DNA of 64,000 bases from Cymbidium sinense (GCA_021442155.1 CM038216.1:88198945-88262944); one strand, 5' to 3'. Shown: positions 44,106-56,029, numbered from the stretch's first letter. Program-made: numbers and translations. The notes: generated from the letters alone by a model not told the origin.

Positions 44106-44705
44106 TTTTTATTAATTTAGGTTTATTTTATTTTATTTTTTATTTATTTTAGTTTAGGTTTTTTTTATTTTTTGTTTTTTTTTTTTTTTTTTTAGGGTTT
44201 AGGTTTATGTTTATTTTTTAGTTTAGTTTATTTTAATTTTAATTTTTGGTTTAAGTTTATTTTATTTTAAGTTTTGGTTTAGGTGTTGATTTTATGTTTA
44301 TTTTTAAGTTTTATTTTTTAGTTTAAGTTTAGATTTATTTTTAGTTTATTTTATTTTATTTAGTTTATGGTTTATGTGTAGTTTATTTTAGGTTTAGGTT
44401 TAGTTTTATTTATTTATTTTAGGTTTAGGTTTACTTTTTATTTTATATTATTTTACATTTAGTTTTTATTTTATTGAGGTTTTTTATTTTTTTTGGTTTA
44501 TTTTATTTTTTTGTTTAGTTTAAGTTTTTATTTATTTTATTTTAGTTTAGTTTTTATTTTTTAATTTTATTATATTTTTTCATTTAGGTTTAGGTTTAGG
44601 TTTATGTTTTTATTTTATTTTATTTATTTATTTTATTTAGGTTAGGTTTTATAATTTATTTTAGTTTTTTGTTTTATTTAGTTTAAGTATAAGTTTTTAG
44701 GTTTT
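44106..44705 (+). repeat. T-rich unit 13, headless
   Basis: Starts with T8ATTAATTTAGG instead of the marker. A T20-like run lies at 44175-44194. Confidence 0.65.
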
Positions 44706-44940
44706 TAAGGTTTAGGGTTTAGTTTTTTTGGGTTTGGGGTTTAGGGTTTAGGGTTATAGGTTTAAGGGTTTAAGGTTTATGGTTTAGGTTTTAGGGTTTA
44801 TGATTTGAGGGTTTAGGGTTTAGGATTTAGGATTTCAAGGTAATGTTATTAGGGTTTAGGTTTGTAGGTTTAGGGTTTAGGGTTTGTTTTAGGGTAAAGG
44901 GCTTCATGTTAGGGTTTTTTTTATTTTAGTTTTTATTTTA
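44706..44940 (+). repeat. Degenerate TTTAGGG block
   Basis: TTTAGGG variants with a GGTAATGTTATTAGGG patch (44840-44855). Confidence 0.85.
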
Positions 44941-45848
44941 ATTTTTTAAATTTTTTTTAAATTAAGTAAACTTTTAGGTTAAGGTTTATTTAGTTTATTT
45001 TTATTTATTTTAGTTTAGATTTTTATTTAGTTTTGGTACTATTTTTAATTAGTTTAGTTGATTTATTTTAGTTTAGGTTTTTTATTTTAGTTTATTTTTT
45101 AAGTTTAGGTTTATGTTTCAGTTTATTTTTTAGTTTAGCTTTATTTTTATTTTGTTTTTTATGTTTAAGATTTATTTTTTTATTTTTAGGTTGAGGTTTA
45201 GGTTTTTATTTTATTTCTTTTAGGTTTAGGTTTTAGGTATATTTTTAGGTTTTATTTTTTAATTTAGGTTTAGGTTTATTTTTAATTTATTTTATTTTAT
45301 TTAGGGTTTAAGTTTAGGTTTAGCTTTACTTTATTTTAGGATTAGGTTTAGGTTTTATTTATTTTTGTATTGTTTATTTTAGTTTAGTTTTAGGTTTATT
45401 TTATTTTTATTTTAGGTTTAGGTTTAGGTTTTTTATCTAGTTTAGGGTTCAGGTTTTATAGTTTATTTATTTTGAGGTTTTATGTTTAGGTTTATTTTTT
45501 ATGTTTAGTTTTTTTATTTAGTTGTAATTTTATTTTATTTTAGGTTCAGTATTTATTTTATTTAGGTTTTTTATTTTTTAGTTAAGTTTAGGGTTTTATT
45601 TATTTTATTTTAATTTAGTTTTTATTTTGTTTATTTTATTTTATTTTCTTTTCATTTTAAATTTAGTTTCAATTTCTTATATTTTATTTTAGTTTATTTT
45701 TATTATTTTATTTTATTTTATATTTAGGTTAATGCTTAGGTTTTAGTTTAGGTTTTTCTTTCATTTTATTTTTTTTTAATTTTATTTAGTTAAAATAATT
45801 TTTTATTTATTTTATTTTTAAGTTTTATTTAGTTTAGGTTTAGGTTTT
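44941..45848 (+). repeat. T-rich unit 14 (exact marker at 44959-44971)
   Basis: The exact marker is followed by TTTTAGGTTAAGGTTTATTT. About 890 bases after the marker, near the reference length. Confidence 0.8.
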
Positions 45849-46150
45849 TAAGGTTTATGATTTAGGGTATAAGGTTTAAGGTTTAGGGTCGATTAGGGTT
45901 AGTGTTTATGGTTTAGGATTTAGGGTTAGTTTAGGGTTTAATGATTAGGGTTGTACGGTTTAGGGTTATAGGGCTTATGGTTTTTGTTTATGGTTTAGGT
46001 TTAGGGTTAGGGTTTGGGTTAGGGTTAGGGTTTAGGGTTTAGGGTTTAGGGTTTAGGGTTTAGGGTTTGTTTAGGGTTTAGGGTTTACTGTTTAGGGTTT
46101 AAGGTTTAGGGTTTAGGGTTCGCTCATTTTTATTTCATTTTTATATTTTA
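45849..46150 (+). repeat. TTTAGGG block with the longest perfect run
   Basis: Six TTTAGGG units in a row occur at about 46027-46068, the cleanest telomeric array in the window. Confidence 0.88.
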
Positions 46151-46945
46151 AAATTAAGTAAATAGGTAGGTTTATGTTTGTTTAGTTTAATTATTATTTA
46201 TTTTAGTTTATTTTATTTTTTATTTTTATTTAGGATTTTTATTTTTATTTAATTTAGTTTATTTATTTTATGTTGATTTATTTTATTTTAGGTTTTTTAT
46301 TTTAGTTTATTTTTTAGGTTTAGGTTTATTTTTTTCGTTTACTTTTATTTTTAGTTTAATTTTTTATGTTAATGTTTAATATTTTTTTTTGGGTTTAGGT
46401 TTAGGTTTTTATTTAATTTTCTTAAGTTTAGGTTTTAGGTTTTTATTTTAGGTTTATTTTTAAGTTTTATTTTTAAGTGTAGGTTTAGGTTTATTTTTAG
46501 TTTATTATATTTTATTTAGTTTAGGTTTAGTTTATTTTAGGTTTAGGTTTAGGTTTTATTTCTTTTAGTTTAATTTCTTTTAGTTTAGGTTTAGGTTTAT
46601 TTTATTTTTATTTTAGGTTTAGGGTTTCTTTTTTTTTAGTTCAGGGTTTAAGTTTTATTTTTTAATTATTTTTAGGTTTAGAATGTTATTTGGTTTTTAT
46701 TTTATTTTATTTTCGATTTAGTTTATTTTTATTTTAGGATTAGTTTTTCTTAGGCATTTTATTTTTAGTTAAGTTTGGGTTTTTATTTATTTTATTTTAG
46801 TTTAGTTTTTTATTTTTTATTTTATTATCTTTTTTGGCTTAGGTTTTAGTTTTTTTTTCATTTTATTTATTTTATTTTATTTTTATTTTGGATTTTTTAT
46901 TTATTTTATTTTTAGGTATTATTTAGTTTTGGTTTAGGCTTTTAA
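46151..46945 (+). repeat. T-rich unit 15 (marker AAATTAAGTAAAT)
   Basis: Marker at 46151-46163, then AGGTAGGTTTATGTTTG. The unit is followed by only about 65 bases of TTTAGGG before retroposon R2. Confidence 0.8.
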
Positions 46946-47013
46946 CTTTTTAGGGTTTTGCGTTTAGGATTTAGGCTTTAGGGTTTGGGGTTTAGGATTT
47001 AAGGTTTTTTTTT
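46946..47013 (+). repeat. Short TTTAGGG block
   Basis: TTTAGGG variants ending in a T9 run at 47005-47013, which on minus is the A-tail of R2. Confidence 0.8.
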
Positions 47014-48899
47014 GGGGGGGGGGGGGGAGTTTGAATTTTATTACCATGAAAAGAATGGATACAATGTCTTTAAATGGGTAAAGCTTTAAAATTCTACTGC
47101 TCTTAGAGCAATAAGAAACCTAAAGAGCTAGGAGCCTATCTAAGTACATTTGAATAAGAAAATAAAATAAAAGGAAATACAATGACTAAAAAAAGAGAAA
47201 AAAATAGAGTAAAATTAAAACAAATCCTAAAAATAGTAAAAGGATGAGCTAGCAGCAGTTCATGATTCCTTTGAGAAAGCAAGATAAGCAAGATCCACAA
47301 CAACAACACTTGGGTTGAGTGAGTAATGACCATTCCCTCTGTATAGTTCTGACCTATAAAATAAATCTGCAAAACACTACAAAAGCAAAAGTCATTGCTA
47401 AAAAGGATAAGGATAAAGAGAGGAAAAGGAGAGAGCTGAGAAAGAGAAAGCTTAGGATCAATTAGGATCATTTGAAGGGTCAATAATACATATTAGAGAT
47501 AAAACTTCATAAAGAAGGGTTACAATCATATGTAATACTACCAACCAAAGAGAAGAGGTGAGTAACAGCAAAGCCATCATACCTAGCATACCTGAAACAA
47601 GCAAACATCTAAGGCCAGCAGTCCATAGAGTTCTAGATACTGCACCATTAAATAAAGAGCAACCAGCCAGCAACTTGCTAGTAGCCAAACCAATAAACAA
47701 TAACCATAATAGATTAATCACAATAACATAGAGAGAGAGGCTAGAACAAAATTAAAACATCAACAATAACCAATATCCAAATACCGATCCAAGCTCTAAA
47801 CTACGAAAAACTATAACCAGCCATCAACATGCAATAGAGAAACAACCAACAAAACCAACATAGGAGCCCTCAAGCCAAAGTCCCAATAAGTTGCAGTCAC
47901 CAAGCCAAACCATGGTGAGCAACCACAAATGAGTAAACAACCTAGAAATGTAACCATCAATTGATTGAAACATAAGCTGCAACCTGTGCAAATCACGAGA
48001 AGATAAAATAACCACACAAAAAGGGGTGAAAGGCAGCCACCAACCACTATAAACCAAAAAGTCCAATCCAATATGATCAACAAAGGTTCAACCAACATAG
48101 CAAAATGCTCTAGCAAATTGTCCAAGAATAAGAAATAGACCAACAAGGAAAAAATCAACCAACCAAGATTCCAAAGACTGCTAAAAGTCCTCCAACCAAA
48201 CCAGCTAAGTAAAATAGCCATAAGGCAACCTCCAGAGAATAGCACATCATAAGTAACCAACAAAGGTAGCATCCCCAACAGCTAAGGAAAAGTAAAAAAC
48301 TAATAAAGCACCATAGAATAAAGGTCCAAAAGAAGCACAACCACCATATAAAGGAAACAGTAGCAGCAAGCCCGGATTAGTCAAAAAACCAAACTTTCCC
48401 AGCAAGAAAGACTAACTCGATAGGAAGCATAGCAACAACATAAAATGTGCTACAACCAATGCACCCAGTAGAGGCTAATCCCAGAAGAATAAGCAAACAC
48501 AAACCAAGGCAAAAGAAGGATCTAGTAATGAATGATAAGGAACTAAGAGGCAACCCCTAAAAAGCAGCCAGGAAATTCTCAAAAATAAGGCCCAGAAAGG
48601 CATCAACCAACAACAGTTCCCACTAGGAAGGCCACCCATCCAACTATGAAAACCAATAAAAGTAATTCGAGTTGAAGAGGAGAGCTAACAAACCAAGTAG
48701 TGCAGAAAACATAATAAAGTAAGGACACAAGCCATCTCATCCACCAGCAACTAGAGTAACAAGGCAGAGAAGATATCAGCTACCAAGCTAAAAAAACCAA
48801 GCTAACCTAGTGAAAAATTAGAACCACTAGGTAGCAATAACCAAGCCAACCCAAAAGCAAGAGGTCAAAATATAACCCAGCTCAGGCTACAAAGTGAAA
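47014..48899 (-). mobile_element. Retroposon R2, LINE-3'-end-like, 1.9 kb
   Basis: On minus it ends with GGTAATAAAATTC, a short CAAACTC, a C14 run (G14 on plus, 47014-47027) and A9. It shares blocks with the LINE 3' region at 2979-4600, so it is best read as a 5'-truncated LINE copy or a non-autonomous relative using the same 3' end. No RT or RNase H sequence is present. Minus-strand frames such as 48278-47811 (155 codons, rich in Leu, Phe, Trp and Cys) reflect the T/G-rich composition. Comparison with R4 shows changes spread evenly over codon positions, so I do not call a gene. The function, if any, is unknown. Confidence 0.65.
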
Positions 48900-49180
48900 A
48901 TAAGTTTAAGATTTAGAATTTAGAGTTTAGGGTTTATGATAAGGGTGTAGGGTTCAGGGTTTAGGGTTTAGTGTTCAGGCTCTAAGGTTTAGGGTTTTGA
49001 GGGATTTGGATTTAGCGTTTAGGGTTGTACGGTTTAGGGTTGTAGGGGTATAGGGTTTAGGGTTTAGGTTCAGTTTAGGGTTTAAGATTTAGGGTTTATG
49101 TTAGTTTAGGGTTTAGGGTTAAGGATTTAGGCAGGGTTTAGGGTTTAGAGTTTATTTTAGGTTTAGGGTTTTTTTTTGTA
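48900..49180 (+). repeat. Degenerate TTTAGGG block
   Basis: Begins ATAAGTTTAAGATTTAG at the R2 5' edge and carries TTTAGGG variants up to the next marker. Confidence 0.85.
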
Positions 49181-50030
49181 AAATTAAGTAAACTGGGAGG
49201 CTTAGGTTTATTTAGTTTATTTGTTATTTATTTCAATTTATTATATTTTAATTTTTATTTAGGATTATTTTATTTATTTAGTTTAGCTTATTTATTTTAG
49301 TTTAAGTTATTTATTTTAGTTTATTTTTTAGGTTTAGGTTTAGGTTTATGTTTATTTTTTAGCATAGTTTTATTTTTATTTTATTTTTAAGGTTTAGGTT
49401 TTATTTAATTTTAGGTTTAGGTTAGGTTTTTAATTTATTTTTTTAGGTTTTAGTTTTAAGTTTTTATTTTAGGTTTATTTTTTATTTTAATTTTAAAGCT
49501 TAGATTTAAGCTCATTTTAGTTTATTTTATTTTATTTAGCTTGAGGTTTAGGTTTAGTTTATTTTAGGTTTAGGTTAATGTTTTATTTATTTTAGTTTAG
49601 TTTATTTTAGTTTAAGTCTAAGTTTATTTTATTTTGTTTATTTTAGGTTTAGTTTTTTTAGTTTATGGTTTAGGTTTTATTTATTTATTTTTTTTAGATT
49701 TTATTTTTAGTTTTATTTTTTAGGTTTAGGTTTTTATTTAGTTTTTATTTTATTTTATTTTAGGTTTATTTTATTTTTATTTTACATTTAGTTTTTTTAT
49801 TTAGCTTTTTTAGTTTTAGGTTTATTTTATTTTATAGTTTAGTTTGGGTTTTTAATTATTATATTTTAATTTAGTTTATATTTTTTCTTTTATTTTATTT
49901 TGAGGATTAAGTTTTGGTTTAGGTTTTAGTTTAAGTTTTTATTTTATTTTATTATTTTATTTTATTTAGGTTTAAGTTTATTTATTTATTTTATTTTTAG
50001 GTTTTATTTAGTTTAGTATTAAGCTTTTAT
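49181..50030 (+). repeat. T-rich unit 16 (exact marker at 49181-49193)
   Basis: The marker is followed by TGGGAGGCTTAGGTTTATTT. About 850 bases long. Confidence 0.8.
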
Positions 50031-50170
50031 GTTTTTAGGGTTTAGGGTTTAGAGTTTAGGGTTTTGGATTTGGGGTTTAGGGTTTAGGGTTTAGGGTTTA
50101 GGGTTCTAGGTTAAAGGATTCAGGGTTTAGTGTTTAGGGTTTAAGGTTTTGTGTTTACGGTTTAGGGTTT
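50031..50170 (+). repeat. Short TTTAGGG block
   Basis: TTTAGGG variants separating units 16 and 17. Confidence 0.85.
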
Positions 50171-50550
50171 TATTTTAATTTAAATTTAGTTAATTTATTT
50201 TATTTTTTATTTATTTTAGTTTATTTTTTATCTTTCATATTTGTTTAGGTTTATTTTTATTTTTATTTAGTTTAGTTTATTTATTTTAACTTTATTTAAT
50301 TTAGTTTAGGTTTTCTATTTTATTTATTTTTTAGGTTTAGGTTTAAGTTTATTTTTTTGGTTTAGTTTTATTTATTTTATTTTAGTATAGTTTTTATTTT
50401 TATTTGATTTTCTTTTTAGGTTTAGGTTTTCATTTAAGTTTTAGTTTAAGATTTTATTACATTTTATTTTTTTTATTTTATTTTGGTTTAGGTTTTTTAT
50501 ATTTATTTTATTTTTATGTTTTATTTAGTTTAGGTTTTTTTTTTATTTTT
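50171..50550 (+). repeat. T-rich unit 17, short (marker degenerate)
   Basis: The head reads TTAAATTTAGTTAATTTATT, a decayed marker. At about 380 bases the middle third of the family unit is missing. Confidence 0.7.
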
Positions 50551-50816
50551 GCTTTTTAGGGTTTTGGATTTAGGGTTTAGGATTAGTTAAGGGTTTCAGG
50601 TTTAGGGTTTAGGGTATTAGAGTTTAGGGTTTAGGATTTAGGGTTTAGGGTTTAAGGATTAGGTTTTAGGGCTTAGGGTTTAAGTTTTAAGTTTTAGGAT
50701 TTATGGTTTAGGGTTTAGGGTTTAGGATTTAGGGATTAAGGTTTAAGGTTTAAGGTTTAGGTTTTAGGTTTAGAGTCTAGGTTTTAGTTTAGGGTTTATG
50801 GTTTTTTATTTTTTTT
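50551..50816 (+). repeat. Degenerate TTTAGGG block
   Basis: TTTAGGG variants ending in T-runs that are the A-tail complement of GRP cassette F. Confidence 0.85.
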
Positions 50817-51297
50817 AATAGAGAACAAATACAGATTAAACATTTCTTTTTTTTGATTTCATCAACCTAGTAAACACCAAGTTTTCTAAGGCACAAGCAA
50901 TGACATAGATAGAAAATGAGCATGCATAGAGAAAATAAAAAATCATAGATCACTTGAATCATCTTTACTATAATGATACAGTTCTATTAGCAGTAGATCG
51001 GATTGGTCATTCTTTAGTTTCTTTAGTTCCCATTAGAACAACCCAAGCCTTTCGAATTGCGGGATCCACCATTATATCCCCGATCTCTCCCTTTGCCACC
51101 ACAATGGCTATAACCTCTATCGTTCTTCTCTCCTGCATAACCACCATTGCTTTGACCACCACCTCGATATCCACCAACACCTCTAGATCCCCCACCACCA
51201 CTTCGATAACCGCCGCCTCTGCCTTTGCCTCCACCACCATATCTAGATTGAGTCTAGTTGATGATGATGTTCCTACCATTAAGGTTCTGCCCATTCT
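50817..51297 (-). pseudogene. GRP retro-pseudogene cassette F
   Basis: The longest cassette. Minus reading: NGQNLNGRNIIIN, stop (TAG), TQSRYGGGGKGRGG, YRSGGGGSRGVGGYRGGG, then GYNGGSRNSKGLG and NGN-stop-RN-stop (the Trp codon is now TAA). The 3'UTR and A-tail are complete. A 117-codon plus-strand frame (50954-51307) rich in Thr/Ser/Ile and a 95-codon minus frame out of GRP phase overlap it; both are shadows. Confidence 0.85.
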
Positions 51298-52020
51298 TAG
51301 GGTTTAGGTTTAGCTTTAGGTTTCTTAGGTTAAAGGGTTTATGTTTATTTTTTAAATTATTTAGTTACTTTAGGTTTAGTTTTATGGATTGGGGTTTAGG
51401 GTTTTAGTTTAGGTTTAAATTTATTAGGTTTTTGGGATTAGGTTTATTTTTAATTTATTTAGTTACTTTAATTTTAGGTTTAGGGTTTGGGGTTTAGGGT
51501 TTATGGTTTAGGGTTTTATGGTTTATGATGTTAGGGTTTAGGGTTTAGGGTTAGGGTTTAGGGTTTAGAGTTTAAGGTTTAGGGTTTAGTGTTTAGGCTT
51601 TAGCATTTAGGGTTTTTAGGGTTTAGGGTTTACCATTCAGGGTTTAGGATTTTGTGCTTAGGGTTTATGGTTTAAGGTTTGGGTTTAAGGTTTAGGGTTT
51701 AGGGTTTAAAGTTTTAGGGTTTAGAGTTATTTTGGGTTTAGGGTTTTGGGTTTAAGGTTTATGGTTTAGTGATTAGGGTTTACAATATAGGCTTTAGGGT
51801 TTTGGGTTGTAGGGGGGGTTTAGGGTTTAGGGTTTATGGTTTTTTAGGTTTTAGGGTTAGTTTAGGGATTAGGGTTTGAGGTTTAAAGTTTTTTAAGGTT
51901 TAGGGTTTAGGGTCGTAGGTTTAGGGTTTATGGTTTAGGGTTTAGGTTTAGGGTTTTAGGTTTAGATATAGGGTTTACACTGTTTTTATGTTTTAGGGTT
52001 TAGGGTTTATGATTTTCTTT
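51298..52020 (+). repeat. Duplicated linker and long TTTAGGG block
   Basis: The post-cassette linker with TTAGTTACTTTAGG occurs twice in tandem (about 51360-51375 and 51459-51475), the only place where it is doubled. The remaining 0.5 kb is TTTAGGG variants. Confidence 0.82.
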
Positions 52021-52810
52021 TAATTAAGTAAACCAATAAGTTTAAGTTTATTTAGTTTATTTTTTATTTATTTTCATTTATTTTATTTTTATATTTTTAT
52101 TTAGGTTTATTTTTATTTTTATTTAGTTTAGTTTATTTATTTTAGTGAAGGTTTTTTTATTTTTTTTTAGGTTTAAGTTTAGGTTTAAGTATATTTTTTA
52201 GTTTAATTTTATTTTTATCTTGGTCTTTTAGGTTTAGGTTTTATATTTTATTATTCAGATTAAGTTTAGGTTTTTATTTTATTATTTAGGTTTAGGTTTT
52301 AGGTTATTATTTTAGGTTCATGTTTATGTTTTATTTTATAGTTTAGGCTTAGGTTTATTTTTAGATTATTTTATTTTTTTAAGTTTAAGTTTAGGTTTAG
52401 ATTTAATTTAGTTTAGGTTTAGGTTGACGTTTTATTTATTTATTTTTAGATTATTTTATTAGTTTTGGTTTTTTTTATTTTTTTATTTTAGTTTTATTTT
52501 AGGTTTTGTATTTTTAGTATAGGGTTTAGGTGTTATTTTTTATTTCTTTTTAGGTTTATTTTTTATGTTTAAGTTTTTATTTAATTTTATTTTATTTTAT
52601 CTTAGGTTTATTTTATTTTTATTTTATGTTTTGTTTTATTTTAATTAGGTTTTTTATTTTTAGGTTTATTTTATTTTTTAATTTTAGTTTAGGTTTTTAT
52701 TTATTTTATTTTAGTTTAGTTTTTATTTTTTATTTTATTTTATTTTTAGGTTTAGGTTTAGGTTTTAGTTTAGGCTTATATTTTATTTTATTTCATTATT
52801 TTATTTAGGT
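52021..52810 (+). repeat. T-rich unit 18 (marker TAATTAAGTAAAC)
   Basis: The marker has one change in the first base and is followed by CAATAAGTTTAAGTTTATTT. Length about 790 bases. Confidence 0.8.
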
Positions 52811-53095
52811 TTAGGTTTTAGGGTTTATGGTTTAGGGTTTCGGGGTTTAGGGTTTATGGTTTAGTGTTTAGGGTTTAGAGTTTTGGATTTAGGTTTTAGG
52901 TTTAGGGTTTAAGGTTTAGGGTTTAAGGTATTGGGTTTAAGGTTTTTTATTTAACAGAGTTTAGGGTTTAGGGTTTAGGGTTTTAGGGTTTAGGGTTTAT
53001 GGTTTGGAGTTTAAGGTTTTAGGGCTTAGGGTTTAGGGTTTAGGATTGTAGGTTTGGGGTTTAGAGTTAGTTTTAGGGTTTAGGGTTTTGGGTTA
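52811..53095 (+). repeat. Degenerate TTTAGGG block
   Basis: TTTAGGG variants. ACAGAGTTTAGGG at 52954-52966 may be a scrap of a GRP 3'UTR end (AACAGAG). Confidence 0.82.
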
Positions 53096-53425
53096 GAATT
53101 TTTTTTAAAAAAAAATTTTAATTTTTTTTTAGGGTTTTCAGTTTTATTTTCAAGTTAAGGTTTTTTTTTATGTTCAATTTTTATTTAGTTTTTATTTTAT
53201 TTTTATTTTAGGTTTAGTTTATATTTTATTAAGGTTTTTTTTAGTTTAGTTTAGGTTATTATTTATTTTATTTTAGTGTATTTGTTATTTTTTATGTTAT
53301 TTTCTTTTTAGGTTTAGGTTTTAGTTCTTATTGTATTTTATTTTTTATTTTGGTTTAGGTTTTTTTATTTATTTTATTGTTAGGTTTTATTTAGTTTAGA
53401 TTTAAGCTTTTAGCTTTTTAGGCTT
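53096..53425 (+). repeat. T-rich unit 19, short
   Basis: T-run and A9 (53106-53115) replace the marker. Only the second half of the family body is present. Confidence 0.65.
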
Positions 53426-53545
53426 AAGGGTTTAGGGTTTTAGGTTTAGGGTTAGTTTAAGGTTTAGGGTTTAGGGTTTAGGGCTTAGCGTTTGGGGTTA
53501 AGGTTTAGGGTTTAGGGTTTTAGTGTTTAGGGTTGTTTATTATTT
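53426..53545 (+). repeat. Short TTTAGGG block
   Basis: TTTAGGG variants ending at the A-tail side of retroposon R3. Confidence 0.82.
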
Positions 53546-54140
53546 AGAATTTTTTTGGAGGAAAGTTAGAATTTTATTATCATAAATGGAAAATATACAA
53601 TGTCCTCAAAAGGGGTAAAGCTCTAAAATTCCTCTGCTCTAAGAGCAACAGAAAACCTAAAGAGTTAAACCCCCATATTAGTACATTAGAAAAAGAAAAG
53701 AAAATAAAAGAGCAAATACAACAGCTAGAAAGCATAAGAGAAAAAGACACAAAGTAAGACTAAAATAAATCCTAAAAATAGTAAAATGATAAGTCAAAAG
53801 TAGTTCACGATATCTTTGAGAAAGTAAGATAAGCAAGATCAATAATACCAACACTTGGGTTGACTGAGTAACGACCATTCCCTCTGTAAAGTTCCAACCT
53901 ATAAAACAAATCTGTGAAACACTACAAAGGTAAAAGTCATAGCTAAAAAGGATAAGGATAAAGAAAGGAAAAGCAGAGAGCTGAGAAAGAGTAGGCTCAG
54001 GTTCAGTTAGGATCATCTCAAGACAGTAGCCACCACGAAAAACCAAACCACGGTTGAAAACACGAACCACTGAGGAGCAACCAGCCAACCCAAAAGCAAG
54101 AGGTCAAAAAAATAACCCAGTTCAAGCAAAAAATTGAAAA
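53546..54140 (-). mobile_element. Retroposon R3, internally deleted
   Basis: The left 470 bases match the start of R2 (TTTTATTATCATAAA, ATACAATGTCCTC, GTTCACGATATCTTTGAG). After a junction near 54016, the last 120 bases match the far end of R2 (CCAACCCAAAAGCAAGAGG, TAACCCAG). About 1.3 kb between is missing. A 136-codon minus frame (54088-53678) crosses the junction and has no recognisable domain. Confidence 0.8.
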
Positions 54141-54560
54141 TAATTTTAGGTTTTTGGGTTTAGTGTTTAGGGTTACGGTTTAAGGTTTAGGGTTTAGGGT
54201 TTAGTGTTTAGGCTTTATGATTTAAGGTTTTGAGGGTTTATTGTTTAGGGTTTAGGGTTTAGGGTTTAGGGTTGTTGGGTTTATGGTTTAGGGTTGTAGG
54301 GGGTTTAGGGTTTAGAGATTATGGTTTTGTAGGGTTTATGGTTTAGGGTTGTATGTGGGTTTAGGATTTAGGGTTAGTTTATAGTTTAGGGTTTAGGGTT
54401 TAGGTTAGTTTAAGATCTAGGGTTTAGGGTTTATGGTTTTTTAGTGTTAAGATTTAAGGTTTAGGGTTTAGGGTTTAGGTTTTTATATTTTAGGGTTTAA
54501 GGTTTAGGGTTTTGTAGGGTTTCAGGTCTATGGTTTATTTTAAGTTTGGTGGTTTTTTAT
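54141..54560 (+). repeat. Degenerate TTTAGGG block
   Basis: TTTAGGG variants with several GGTTGTAGG forms, resembling the block after R2 (GTTGTAGGGG near 49040). Confidence 0.85.
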
Positions 54561-55160
54561 AAACTTAAGTAAAGTGGTAAGATTAGGTTTATTTATTTTA
54601 TTTTTAATTTATTTTAGTTCATTTTATTTTTTATTTTTATTTAGGTTTATTTTTAAATTTTATATAGTTTAGTTTATTTATTTTATGTTTATTTATTTTA
54701 GTTAAGGTTTTTTATTTTAGTTTATTTTTTAGGTTTAGGTTTCGGTTAATGTTTTTTAAGCTTAGTTTTATTTTTTTTAAATTTTTTTTGGTTTAGGTTT
54801 TTAATTTATTTTATTTTGGTTTAGGTTTTAGGTTTTTATTTTAGCTTTATTTTAAGTTTTATTTCTTAGTTTAGGTTTAGGTTTATTTTTAGTTAATTTA
54901 ATTTTATTTTGTTTAGGTTTAGGTTTAGTTTAGGTTTAGATTTAGGTTTCATTTATTTTAGTTTAGTTTATTTTAGTTTTGGTTTAGGTTTATTTTATTT
55001 CGTTTAATTTTGGTTTAGGTTTTCTTTTTAACTGAGGGTGTATGTTTTATTTTTTTATTTGTTTTTACGCTTTAGTATTAGGTTTATGTTTTTATTTAAT
55101 TTTTATTTTATTTTTTTTAATTTTAATTTTAAATTTTTTTTATTAATTTTTCTTTTTTAA
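54561..55160 (+). repeat. T-rich unit 20, truncated (marker AAACTTAAGTAAAG)
   Basis: Starts with a diverged marker and is cut after about 570 bases, where a T/A-run region (55100-55160) leads directly into the next unit without any TTTAGGG block. Confidence 0.75.
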
Positions 55161-56029
55161 AAATTAAGTAAACTAGTAGGTTTAGGTTTATTTAGTTTAT
55201 TTTTTATTTATTTTAGTTTATATTATATTTTATTTTTATTTAGGTTTATTTTTTATTTTTATTTAGTTTAGTTTATTTATGTTAGGTTTATTTATTTTAG
55301 TTTATTTCTTAGTTTTAGGTTTAAGTTTAGGTTTATTCTTAGCTTAATTTTGTATTTATTTAATTTTTTTTGTTTAGGTTTAGGTTTAGGTTTTTATTTT
55401 ATTTTTTTAGGTTTGGGTTTTAGGCTTTTATTTTAGGTTTATTTTTAGGTTTTATTTTTAGTTTAGGTTTAGGTTTATTTTTAGTTTATTTTATTTTAGT
55501 TAGTTTATGGTTTTAGGTTTAGTTTATTTTAGGTTTAGGTTTAGGTTTTATTTATTTTAGTTTAGGTTTAGGTTTAGTTTATTTTTTTATTTTAGGTTTA
55601 GGTTTTGTTTTTCGTTCTGGGTTTAGTTTTTTTTTTTTATTAGTTTTTTACGTTTTATTTTTAGGTTTATTTTTTAGGTTTAGGTTCTTATATAGTTTTT
55701 AATTTATTTTAGGTTTATTTTATTTTTATTATACTTTTAGTTTTTATTTTTTTTAGGTTTCTTATTTTTAGGTTTATTCTATTTTTTAGCATAATTTAGA
55801 GTTTTATTTATTTTCTTTTAGTTACATTTTTATTTTTATTTTTATTTTACTTATAGGTTTAGGTTTAGGTTTAGGTTTTAATTTAGGTTTTTGTTTTAAT
55901 GTATTTATTTTATTTTATTAAGGTTTTGCTTTTATTTTTTGATTTTATTTAGTTTAGGTTAAGGTTTTTAGGTTCTTAGGGCTTAGGGTTCGGGTTTTTT
56001 TTAATTTTAATTTTTGTTTTTTTTTTTTT
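55161..56029 (+). repeat. T-rich unit 21 (exact marker at 55161-55173), duplicated block copy 1
   Basis: First part of a 2.74 kb block whose partner begins at 58674. Both share CTTTTATTTTAG after TTTTAGG and the CGGGTTTTTTTTAATTTTAA end (56000-56020 and 59537-59560). Confidence 0.8.

Noticed and set aside
47811..48278. A 155-codon minus-strand frame in R2, with a partner frame at 63490-63233 in R4, as a possible conserved membrane protein
   Set aside because: The two copies can be aligned in frame (for example LSS, HRL, VWLGDC, LLG, GFVG), but over about 80 codons differences fall on first, second and third positions in similar numbers, with no excess of silent changes. R4 has a stop in the upstream extension, and the T/G-rich strand makes hydrophobic frames likely by chance.
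50954..51307. Thr/Ser/Ile-rich plus-strand frames in GRP cassettes (also 11006-11244, 42726-42929, 57946-58197)
   Set aside because: They are antisense to the Gly-codon repeats of the GRP pseudogenes; GGT/GGC repeats read backwards give ACC/GCC-type codons.
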